From: Streptomyces tendae
GTDB lineage: Bacteria > Actinomycetota > Actinomycetes > Streptomycetales > Streptomycetaceae
Reading direction: 5' to 3'
DNA length: 64,000 nucleotides
Assembly: GCF_008632955.1 (NCBI RefSeq)
Contig: NZ_CP043959.1
Span: 992,001 to 1,056,000, forward strand
In this document: piece by piece, positions 17,361-24,355 of the stretch
Layout: the number at the start of each line of letters is the position of its first letter
Numbering within the stretch: the first letter of the stretch is position 1
Made by a program: the position numbers and the translations under genes
Notes under the pieces: generated by a model
What the model saw: the letters and a program-made list of their open reading frames with translations, nothing else
Told to the model about the DNA's origin: nothing
Database searches by the model: none

Positions 17361-17915
17361 TCACTCCCCGGCCAGCAGCGCGACCGGGTCCAGGGTGTCC
17401 TCGCCCTTGGTCCAGTTGCACGGGCAGAGCTCGTCGGTCTGCAGGGCGTCCAGGACCCGCAGGACCTCCTTCGGGTTCCGGCCGACGGAGCCGGCGGTCA
17501 CCATGGAGAACTGGATCTCGTTGTTCTGGTCCACGATGAAGACCGCGCGCTTGGCGAAGCCGTCCTCGCCCTCGATACCGAGGTCGCGCATCAGCTCGTG
17601 CTTGGAGTCCGCCATCATCGGGAACGGCAGGTCACGCAGGTCGTCGTGGTCCTTGCGCCAGGCGTGGTGGACGAACTCCGAGTCACCGGAGAAGCCGAGC
17701 ACCTGGGCGTCGCGGTCGGCGAACTCGTCGTTCAGCTTGCCGAATGCGGCGATCTCGGTCGGGCACACGAAGGTGAAGTCCTTGGGCCACGCGAACACGA
17801 CCTTCCACTTGCCCTCGTAGGTCTTGTGGTTGATCGTCTCGAACTCCTTGCCCTTCTCCAGCGAGACACAGGCGGTCAGTTCGAACTCGGGGAACTTGTC
17901 ACCGACAGTGAGCAC
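17361..17915 (-). CDS. ahpC: Alkyl hydroperoxide reductase AhpC (peroxiredoxin)
   Basis: 184 residues of 2-Cys peroxiredoxin. Peroxidatic Cys in DFTFVCPTE (about residue 46) and resolving Cys in DELCPCNW (about 160); the C-terminal extension is that of the AhpC/Prx1 group. It reduces organic and hydrogen peroxides. GTG 17915 is chosen because AAGGAG lies 5-6 nt before it; an ATG at 17963 in frame would put a 9-bp inverted repeat inside the coding region and does not match family N termini. Operon with ahpD. Confidence 0.95.
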   Translation of the reverse strand: MLTVGDKFPEFELTACVSLEKGKEFETINHKTYEGKWKVVFAWPKDFTFVCPTEIAAFGKLNDEFADRDAQVLGFSGDSEFVHHAWRKDHDDLRDLPFPMMADSKHELMRDLGIEGEDGFAKRAVFIVDQNNEIQFSMVTAGSVGRNPKEVLRVLDALQTDELCPCNWTKGEDTLDPVALLAGE

Positions 17916-18048
17916 AGGCTCTCCTTGCAGCGAAGAAACACCCCAATTGCGGGTGTTTCCCATGGGTTGGACCTGGTTGATGTTGGCACAGAGTGCATTG
18001 ATCAGTGAAATAGCTACACTCGGTCGGGTTGATCGGAGGGACCTATCA
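17916..18048. promoter_or_regulatory. Divergent ahpC/oxyR regulatory region
   Basis: The 133-bp gap holds both promoters and, by analogy with other actinomycetes, the OxyR site. A 9-bp inverted repeat GAAACACCC/GGGTGTTTC (17935-17959, 7-nt loop) lies just before the ahpC ribosome site and could act at DNA or mRNA level. The centre (about 17985-18025) is A+T-rich with TGATCA. I cannot assign the exact OxyR contacts. Confidence 0.6.
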
Positions 18049-18993
18049 GTGACCGTGGGTGACCGGCGCAGGCAGCCCAGCCTCGCGCAGCTGCGGGCGT
18101 TCGCCGCGGTGGCCGAGCATCTGCACTTCCGGGACGCCGCCGCGTTCCTGGGGATGAGTCAGCCGGCGCTGTCCGGTGCTCTGTCGGCGCTGGAGGAGAC
18201 GCTCGGCGTCACGCTGGTGGAGCGTACGACGCGCAGGGTGCTGCTCACCCCGGCGGGGGAGCGGCTCGCCGCCCGCGCCAAGGGTGTGCTCGCGGAGGTC
18301 GCCTTGCTGATGGAGGAGGCGGACGCGGTGCGGGCGCCCTTCACGGGGGTGCTGCGCCTCGGTGTGATCCCGACCGTCGCCCCCTATCTGCTGCCGACGG
18401 TCCTGCGGCTGGTCCACGACCGCTACCCCCGCCTCGACCTCCAGGTGCACGAGGAGCACACCGCCAGCCTGCTCGACGGGCTGGCCGCCGGGCGGCTCGA
18501 CCTGCTGCTGCTCGCCGTGCCGCTGGGCGTCGGCGGCGTGACGGAGCTTCCCCTGTTCGACGAGGACTTCGTCCTGGTCACCCCGCCCGGCCACCGGCTC
18601 GGCGGCCGCCGGGGCATACCCCGTACGGTGCTGCGCGAGCTGAACCTGCTGTTGCTCGACGAGGGGCACTGCCTGCGCGACCAGGCCCTCGACATCTGCC
18701 GCGAGGCCGGCAGCGCGGGGGTGGCGGCGACCACCACCGCGGCCGGACTGTCCACCCTGGTGCAGCTGGTGGCGGGCGGTCTCGGGGTGACGCTGCTGCC
18801 GCGCACCGCCGTCGAGGTGGAGACCAGCCGCGCCGACCGCCTGCTCACCGCGTGCTTCGCCGACCCGGCCCCGAAACGCCGTATCGCCCTCGCCATGCGC
18901 ACGGGCACGGCGAGGGCGACGGAGTACGAGGAACTGGCGGCGGCGCTGCGTGAGGCGATGCGTACTCTGCCGGTCCGGCCGGTGGAGGACTGA
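18049..18993 (+). CDS. oxyR: Hydrogen peroxide sensor OxyR (LysR family)
   Basis: 314 residues. LysR helix-turn-helix at about 10-68 (SLAQLRAFAAVAEHLHFRDA, MSQPALSGALSALEE), then the effector domain. Two cysteines nine apart in DEGHCLRDQALDIC correspond to the redox pair that forms the peroxide-sensing disulphide in OxyR. GTG 18049 has GGAGGG at 8 nt. Divergent from ahpCD, which it is expected to activate, and probably autoregulated. Confidence 0.93.
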   Translation: MTVGDRRRQPSLAQLRAFAAVAEHLHFRDAAAFLGMSQPALSGALSALEETLGVTLVERTTRRVLLTPAGERLAARAKGVLAEVALLMEEADAVRAPFTGVLRLGVIPTVAPYLLPTVLRLVHDRYPRLDLQVHEEHTASLLDGLAAGRLDLLLLAVPLGVGGVTELPLFDEDFVLVTPPGHRLGGRRGIPRTVLRELNLLLLDEGHCLRDQALDICREAGSAGVAATTTAAGLSTLVQLVAGGLGVTLLPRTAVEVETSRADRLLTACFADPAPKRRIALAMRTGTARATEYEELAAALREAMRTLPVRPVED

Positions 18994-19017
18994 ACGCCCT
19001 CCCCGGCCGGAGGCGGG

Positions 19018-21030
19018 TCACTCGGTGCGCAGGCCGTCCGGGCGCATCATCCGCAGCAGTGGCGGCAGGCTGAGCAGGGTGACCAGGGCGACCACGCCCG
19101 CGCCGACACCCGTCATCCCGAGCACGCTCCCCCAGTCCACGTGGACCGGTGTCGCGGTCATCCGCAGCAGCACCACGCCGAGGGTCGTGCCCACCACCGC
19201 GGCGAGCGCCAGCCCCAGGCCGATCGGGATCGCCGTCTGCCACAGCACCGACAGGCTCAGCGTGCGGCGCCGGGTACCGAAGGCGACCAGGGCCGACAGC
19301 AGCTTCCGGCGCTCCCGCAGCTGCTCCAGCTGGGAGACCAGCAGGCTCGCCCCGATGAGGAACAGCACGGCGGTGGCGCCGACGAACAGGCCGGTGCGGA
19401 TGGAGTCGAACCGGGTGGTGCGCTCGGTGGCGGACCAGGTCGTCGCGTGGGCCAGCGGGTCGACGGCGGCGGCCGAGTTGCGCACGAACTCCTGCACGTC
19501 GGGCACCGAGTCGTCGATGGAGAGGTACAGCCGCGCGGTGACCGACTCCGCGACCTCCGGGGACATCGCGCCGGGCGTCAGCAGGAAGCCGCTCTGCATC
19601 ATCCCGGTGGGGTCCATGACGGAGACGGCGGTCTTCACGTCCCGCGGCACGGTCCAGAGGCTGTCCGGCGCGTCGGGCGTGTAGCTGTCGGGTTCCAGGT
19701 GCAGTTTGCGCCCCGGCTTGTTCATGGCCTGCGTGTCGGTGTCGTAGTCGGCTCCGGTGACCGCGAAGACGTCACCGTCCTCGCAGGCGGACAGTTTCGC
19801 GACCAGGCGCAGGGCCTTGCAGTCGCCCACGGTCAGCTGCGTCCCGAGGCCCGTGTCCTCCGACTTCCAGGAACGCTCGTAGAGGTACCCGTGGGAGAGC
19901 GCGTGGACCTCACGCACGCCCCGGGTCTTCTCCAGCTTCGCCGCGGCGGGCGCGAACGGGACGCCGTCCGGGAGGTTGACCTCCATCTGCGCCCGGGACA
20001 CGTCCTGTCCGGTCGTACGGGTGTACTGGTCGTCGACGCCCGCGAACAGCATCTGCAGGGCGATCGCACCGGCCACCGCCACGGCGATGCCGTTGACCAT
20101 GCGGGCCGCCGTACCGCTGCTCAGCTGGAGCCGGCGCACGGCCAGCTGCCAGGCCAGGCCGCCCGAACCGAGCCGGGAGACGACCGTCTCGACGACCCAC
20201 GGCAGCAGGGCGGTGACCCCGACGAGGAGGCACAGCACACCGCCGACGACCAGGTACTGGTTGAAGTCGCCGTTGTCGCGGCCCTGTCCGATCATCGGCA
20301 CGAGCATGGCCACACCGGCGAGCGGCAGCAGCAGCCGCCACCACAGCCGGCGGCGGGCGGGCCGCGTCGTGCGGACCACGCCCAGCGGCTCGATGACCAC
20401 GCCGCGCAGCGCGGCCAGGGTGACCAGCACCGCGGCGGCCGGGACCGCGACGGCGACCAGCAGGGCCAGCAGCGGCGAGGGGTTGAGGTCGCTCGGGAAG
20501 ACACTCATGCGGAACAGTTCGACGGACGCCGCGAACTCACGTCCGGCCAGGAAGAACAGGGTGCCGAAGCCCAGCCCGAGCACCGCGCCGGCGAGCGCCT
20601 CGCCCGCGGCGATGCGCCGGGTCATGCGACTGTCGGAGCCGACCAGCCGCAGCGCGGCGAGCCTGCGGTCGCGCCGCTCGCCGCCGAACCGCACGGCCGT
20701 GGCGATGAACACCGCGACCGGCACCAGCAGCACCACGAAGATGACCAGCACCAGCATCACGAGGACCGGGTCCAGCGGCTCGCTGGAGTTGGGCTGCGTC
20801 TCACCGAAGGCCTTGATCCGCATGACCGTCGGGCCGGAGAGCCGCTCGGCCAGACCCGTGGAGCCCGCGTAGAAGGCGAGTTCCTGCGAGCCGACCAGCC
20901 CCTGTTCGCCGATGGTGCCCACGATGTCGTACGGCATACGGTCCCGCAGCAGCTTGCCCTCGTCGGAGGCGAGAAGCTTCCTCAGCGCGGGGGAGACCAC
21001 CATCGAGCCGGGCGACGGGAGTTCGCTCAT
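19018..21030 (-). CDS. FtsX-like ABC permease, main part (split gene)
   Basis: 670 residues carrying two FtsX/MacB permease cores: helices near 85-200, a further block at 240-335, a long extracellular domain (about 335-530) and the final helices near 540-665. Start ATG 21030 overlaps the TGA of the upstream fragment (ATGA). Homologues are single proteins that begin with the segment now encoded at 21027-21386, and the residues from SELPSPGSMVVSPAL onward follow directly on that fragment. The break lies in a 31-bp-period duplication. It pairs with the ATPase upstream; the product may be non-functional or reassembled from two chains. Confidence 0.72.
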   Translation of the reverse strand: MSELPSPGSMVVSPALRKLLASDEGKLLRDRMPYDIVGTIGEQGLVGSQELAFYAGSTGLAERLSGPTVMRIKAFGETQPNSSEPLDPVLVMLVLVIFVVLLVPVAVFIATAVRFGGERRDRRLAALRLVGSDSRMTRRIAAGEALAGAVLGLGFGTLFFLAGREFAASVELFRMSVFPSDLNPSPLLALLVAVAVPAAAVLVTLAALRGVVIEPLGVVRTTRPARRRLWWRLLLPLAGVAMLVPMIGQGRDNGDFNQYLVVGGVLCLLVGVTALLPWVVETVVSRLGSGGLAWQLAVRRLQLSSGTAARMVNGIAVAVAGAIALQMLFAGVDDQYTRTTGQDVSRAQMEVNLPDGVPFAPAAAKLEKTRGVREVHALSHGYLYERSWKSEDTGLGTQLTVGDCKALRLVAKLSACEDGDVFAVTGADYDTDTQAMNKPGRKLHLEPDSYTPDAPDSLWTVPRDVKTAVSVMDPTGMMQSGFLLTPGAMSPEVAESVTARLYLSIDDSVPDVQEFVRNSAAAVDPLAHATTWSATERTTRFDSIRTGLFVGATAVLFLIGASLLVSQLEQLRERRKLLSALVAFGTRRRTLSLSVLWQTAIPIGLGLALAAVVGTTLGVVLLRMTATPVHVDWGSVLGMTGVGAGVVALVTLLSLPPLLRMMRPDGLRTE

Positions 21031-21060
21031 TCGACCAGCCGGGCGACGGGAGTTCGCTCA
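21006..21060 (-). repeat. 24-bp direct repeat, 31-bp period, at the permease break
   Basis: The + strand has the same 24 bases (AGCCGGGCGACGGGAGTTCG plus CTCA) at 21006-21029 and 21037-21060. A 31-bp tandem duplication shifts the frame by one. A second one-base gain or two-base loss just upstream (about 21060-21075) is needed to restore a full-length permease. Confidence 0.85.
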
Positions 21061-21386
21061 CACCGGGCGGCACCGGGGCCTTCGTCGGGTTCCACCAGAC
21101 GGCCGCGGATGTCGCTGTCCCGGAAGTCGCTGTTGGCGTGCGCGATGATCAGGGTGTCGTCCGCCGGGCGCAGGGTGTCCTCGCTGTAGGCGTTGTCCTG
21201 GCGCGCGGCCTCCCTCCGGTCCCGGCCGTCGAGCAGGTTCGGCACCGCGGTGGTGAGCAGCAGCAGCGCCACGCCCAGGCCGACGCCGACCGCGGTGAGC
21301 AGGGCCCTGATCCAGCCCTCCCGGCCGCCGGTGAGGGCGAAGCGGACGCCCAGGCCGAGGTCCCGCGCCCACTGACGAGCACTCAT
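21027..21386 (-). CDS. FtsX-like ABC permease, N-terminal fragment
   Basis: 119 residues with the first membrane helix (ALLTAVGVGLGVALLLLTTA) and the beginning of the extracellular domain up to RGRLVEPDEGPGAA; the last ~14 residues are out-of-frame sequence. It begins 4 bp inside the ATPase gene (ATGA overlap), as intact homologues do. With the 670-residue ORF downstream it makes one permease in related genomes. Whether this fragment is made and used is open. Confidence 0.65.
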   Translation of the reverse strand: MSARQWARDLGLGVRFALTGGREGWIRALLTAVGVGLGVALLLLTTAVPNLLDGRDRREAARQDNAYSEDTLRPADDTLIIAHANSDFRDSDIRGRLVEPDEGPGAARCERTPVARLVE

Positions 21387-22078
21387 ACGACCCGCTCCAT
21401 GTCACGGGACTTGCCGTCGCGGACGACGATCTCGCGGTCGGAGTACGCGGCGACGCGCGCCTCGTGGGTGACGAGGACGACGGCGGCGTTGGTGGAACGG
21501 GCGGCCTCGGTGAGGAGCTCCATCACCCGCTCGCCGTTGAGGGAGTCGAGCGCGCCGGTCGGTTCGTCGGCGAACACCACCCGCGGGTTGGTGACCAGGG
21601 CGCGGGCGACGGCGACGCGCTGGCCCTGACCGCCGGACACCTCGCCGGGGCGCTTCCCGCCGACGTCCGCGACCTCCAGGCGCTCCAGCCAGGACAGCGC
21701 GGTCCGCTCGGCCTCCTTGCGGGGGGTGCCGTTGAGCCGCAGTGGCAGGGCGACGTTCTCCACGCAGGTGAGTTCGGGGACGAGCTGGCCGAACTGGAAG
21801 ACGAAGCCGAACTCGGAGCGGCGCAGCGCGCTGCGCTCGGAGTCGTTCATCGCGGTCAGCTCGCGCCCGTTGTACGTGATGGACCCGGAGTCGGGGGTCA
21901 CGATGCCGGCGAGGCAGTGCAGCAGGGTGGACTTGCCGGAGCCGGAGGGCCCCATCACGGCGACGACCTCACCGGGGTGGATCGAGAAGCCGGCCCCGTC
22001 GAGCGCCTTGGTCGGGCCGTAGATCTTGTGCAGGTCCTGCGCGGTGAGCAGGGAACCGGCGGGTGCGGACGTGGTCAT
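21383..22078 (-). CDS. ABC transporter ATP-binding protein (MacB/LolD type)
   Basis: 231 residues with Walker A GPSGSGKST, Q-loop near VFQFGQL, signature VSGGQGQR (Gly where Gln is usual), Walker B VVFADEP and H-loop VTHEAR. This ATPase class works with FtsX-like permeases to move lipids, peptides or drugs, or to act as a mechanotransmitter. Start overlaps the padR stop and its own stop overlaps the permease start, so padR, ATPase and permease form one coupled operon. Confidence 0.9.
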   Translation of the reverse strand: MTTSAPAGSLLTAQDLHKIYGPTKALDGAGFSIHPGEVVAVMGPSGSGKSTLLHCLAGIVTPDSGSITYNGRELTAMNDSERSALRRSEFGFVFQFGQLVPELTCVENVALPLRLNGTPRKEAERTALSWLERLEVADVGGKRPGEVSGGQGQRVAVARALVTNPRVVFADEPTGALDSLNGERVMELLTEAARSTNAAVVLVTHEARVAAYSDREIVVRDGKSRDMERVV

Positions 22079-22599
22079 CGGGCCACCGCCTCACGGAGTT
22101 TGTCGAGGCGGGCCGCGGTGAGCTCAAGCCAGCGCAGGTCGGCCTCGAGGTGGAAGAGGGCGTGGTCACAGATCAGCTGGTCGGCGAGATCGCCCGTGCG
22201 CTTGCGGTCGGTGAGGATGCGCATGCTGCGCAGGTGCTCCGAGCGCTGCGTGTCCAGGACGTCGGCCGCGTCGCGTTCGGTGAGGAGGGCGAGGACGACC
22301 TTGGTGTAGAGCGTCGACTGGAGGTACGGCTCGGGCTTCTCCGGCGTGGCGAGCCAGCGGGCGACATCGGTGATGCCGGCCTCGGTGATGGCGTACCGCT
22401 TGCGCTCAGGGCCGCCGCCGGCCTCGATGCCGTCGACTTCGACGAGACCGTTCTTCAGCAGGCGGGACATCGTCGAGTAGACCTGGCCGTAGTGCAGCGG
22501 CCGGTCGTGACCGAACTTCTCGTCGAAGGCGCGCTTCAGGTCGTAGCCGTGACGCGGGCCGGACTCCAGGAGCCCCAGGAGGGTGTGACCGATGGACAT
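22075..22599 (-). CDS. PadR-family transcriptional regulator
   Basis: 174 residues: an N-terminal PadR winged helix (about 1-85; GHTLLGLLESGPRHGYDLKR, HYGQVYSTMSRLLKNGLVE) and a C-terminal Vir-like helical dimerisation domain. ATG 22599 begins the family domain. First gene of the operon with the ABC transporter, which is the usual self-regulated transporter arrangement. TAGAGT 7 nt before the ATG suggests a leaderless mRNA. Confidence 0.9.
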   Translation of the reverse strand: MSIGHTLLGLLESGPRHGYDLKRAFDEKFGHDRPLHYGQVYSTMSRLLKNGLVEVDGIEAGGGPERKRYAITEAGITDVARWLATPEKPEPYLQSTLYTKVVLALLTERDAADVLDTQRSEHLRSMRILTDRKRTGDLADQLICDHALFHLEADLRWLELTAARLDKLREAVAR

Positions 22600-22606
22600 G
22601 GGGAGC

Positions 22607-22641
22607 ACTCTACACACGGTGTATACGCACGATGTATACGC
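22607..22641 (-). promoter_or_regulatory. padR promoter with overlapping direct-repeat operator
   Basis: Reading the + strand, two tandem 13-bp units ACGGTGTATACGC (22616-22628) and ACGATGTATACGC (22629-22641) differ at one base, each centred on the palindrome GTATAC. On the - strand a TAGAGT -10 (22607-22612) ends 7 nt from ATG 22599. A repressor bound to the repeats would cover the -35/-10 region. Confidence 0.6.
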
Positions 22642-22791
22642 GCGGTGCGGAGTCCGTGCCGGTGAGTGCGCCGCCGCTGGTGGGGCCGCATTGTCACGGT
22701 TCTGTCACCGGCTCTCGGACGCATGTCCGCACCGGTTCTCGGACGCCTGCGGACATGCGTCCGGCCCCCGCCTCGTGCGGCGGGGGCCGGT

Positions 22792-23130
22792 TCAGTCGGA
22801 GGGCGCGGTCCCGCCTCCCGGCGGCGCGGTCCCGCCTCCCGGCGGCGCGGTCCCGCCCGGGGGCGGGCGGCCGCCGGGCGGTGGTCCGGCGGCCGGTGGT
22901 CCGGCGGCCGGGGGGCGGCCGCGGCGGGGGAGGGGGCCGGCCTCGCCGGGGAGGCGGCCCGCCTCGGCGAGGGCCCGGCGCAGCAGGAACTCGATCTGCG
23001 CGTTGGCGGACCGCAGCTCGTCGCCGGCCCAGCGGGCCAGCGCCTCGTACACCGCCGGGTCCAGTCGCAGCAGCACCTGCTTGCGCTGCTGCCGGCGCTG
23101 CGGGGCCGGGCCCCCGGACGGTGCCGTCAC
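22792..23130 (-). CDS. Ribbon-helix-helix protein with Pro/Gly repeat tail
   Basis: 112 residues. The N-terminal half (about 10-55, KQVLLRLDPAVYEALARWAG then RSANAQIEFLLRRAL) has the Arc-type ribbon-helix-helix pattern: one beta strand and two helices. The tail is low complexity: PPAAG units and three GGTAPPG copies from 21-bp DNA repeats (22802-22864). GTG 23130 overlaps the stop of the SPFH gene (GTGA). A DNA-binding partner or autoregulator of the SPFH operon is inferred. Confidence 0.7.
   Translation of the reverse strand: MTAPSGGPAPQRRQQRKQVLLRLDPAVYEALARWAGDELRSANAQIEFLLRRALAEAGRLPGEAGPLPRRGRPPAAGPPAAGPPPGGRPPPGGTAPPGGGTAPPGGGTAPSD
22802..22864. repeat. Three 21-bp tandem repeats in the RHH gene
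   Basis: Units of GGCGCGGTCCCGCCTCCCGG plus C at 22802-22822 and 22823-22843 are identical; the third (22844-22864) diverges at its end. They keep the reading frame. Confidence 0.8.
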
Positions 23131-24062
23131 TGGTAGAGCGTCCCGGTGTTGAGGACCGGCTGCGCCGAGCGGTCCCCGCACAGCACCACCATCAGGTTGG
23201 ACACCATCGCCGCCTTGCGCTCGGAGTCCAGCTCCACGATGTCGTGCTCCTGGATGCGGGCCAGGGCCGACTCGACCATGCCCACGGCGCCCTCCACGAT
23301 CTGCTGCCGGGCCGCGACGACCGCGCCGGCCTGCTGCCGCTGGAGCATCGCCGAGGCGATCTCGGGGGCGTAGGCGAGATGCGTGAAGCGGGACTCGATG
23401 ATCTGCACCCCGGCCGCCTCCACGCGCGCGTGCAGTTCGACGGCCAGCTTCTCGGTGATCTCCTCGGCGTTGCCGCGCAGCGACAGGCCGTCCTCGTCGT
23501 GGGCGTCGTAGGGGTACTCGATGGCGATGTGCCGCACGGCCGCCTCGGTCTGGGTGGAGACGAACTCGACGTAGTCGTCCACCTCGAAGGTGGCCTGGGC
23601 GGTGTCCTCGACCCGCCACACCACGACCGCGGCCAGCTCGATCGGATTGCCGTAGGCGTCGTTCACCTTCAGCACCGCGGTCTCGTGGTTGCGGACCCGG
23701 GTGGAGATCTTGGTGCGGGAGGTGAAGGGGTTCACCCAGCGCAGGCCGTCCTCGCGGATGGTGCCCCGGTAGCGGCCGAACAGCTGCACCACCCGGGCCT
23801 CGCCCGGCGCCACCATGTTCAGTCCGCACATCGCGATGAACGCGGCGAGCGCGACCAGGATGCCGCCGACGATGAGGACGGCCTTGGCGGCGGTGCCGTC
23901 CACCGTCGTGGCGACGACGATCATCGCCACGCCGGCCGCCAGGCCGAGCAGCCCCAGCAGCAGGGCGAGGCCGCCGCCGATGCTGTGCGCCTTGACCTCC
24001 CGGACGCGTGGGGCCGGCATCTCGGGTACGTCGGCCGTGACCTGCGGGTCGTGCGTGGGCAT
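23127..24062 (-). CDS. SPFH/band 7 domain membrane protein
   Basis: 311 residues. Two N-terminal membrane helices (about 25-45 and 50-75), then an SPFH (stomatin/prohibitin) domain (about 80-230; [40 protein letters not shown]) and a helical C terminus with [18 protein letters not shown] proteins form large membrane rings and organise membrane microdomains. It heads an operon with the RHH protein. No protease (NfeD) partner is next to it. Confidence 0.87.
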   Translation of the reverse strand: MPTHDPQVTADVPEMPAPRVREVKAHSIGGGLALLLGLLGLAAGVAMIVVATTVDGTAAKAVLIVGGILVALAAFIAMCGLNMVAPGEARVVQLFGRYRGTIREDGLRWVNPFTSRTKISTRVRNHETAVLKVNDAYGNPIELAAVVVWRVEDTAQATFEVDDYVEFVSTQTEAAVRHIAIEYPYDAHDEDGLSLRGNAEEITEKLAVELHARVEAAGVQIIESRFTHLAYAPEIASAMLQRQQAGAVVAARQQIVEGAVGMVESALARIQEHDIVELDSERKAAMVSNLMVVLCGDRSAQPVLNTGTLYQ

Positions 24063-24119
24063 GGATGCTCCCCCGTATCTCCGTGCGGCTGCGCACGGCG
24101 CTGTTCGTGCGGTGGTGTC

Positions 24120-24200
24120 GTCTGTCGGTCGCCTATCGACTTCCTATCCAAGTGATATCACATTATCGGTTCACGGCAACCTCCTGCGCGTTTCGCACGT
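24120..24200 (-). promoter_or_regulatory. AT-rich spfH promoter region with GTGATATCAC palindrome
   Basis: The sequence around 24145-24170 is markedly A+T-rich for this genome. On the - strand a GATAAT hexamer is followed at once by the perfect palindrome GTGATATCAC (24151-24160). This looks like a -10 box with a downstream operator for the SPFH/RHH operon. The regulator is unknown; the RHH protein is a candidate. Confidence 0.5.
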
Positions 24201-24355
24201 CGGTTCCTTTGGGGTGGGTGCTGATTGTCACGTCCGTAAAGGCCGGATCGGCAGCCCTTTGTCATAGCTCCCGGTGCTAGCTTGCTGAGCTGACCTGAGC
24301 GGCGAACGCGTGTGCCTGCTGTGCACACAGATACGAAGCGGAGCGGAACGGGCGT

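Noticed and set aside
16575..18008. 477-codon ORF opposite ahpC/ahpD
   Set aside because: Antisense shadow of two well-known genes.
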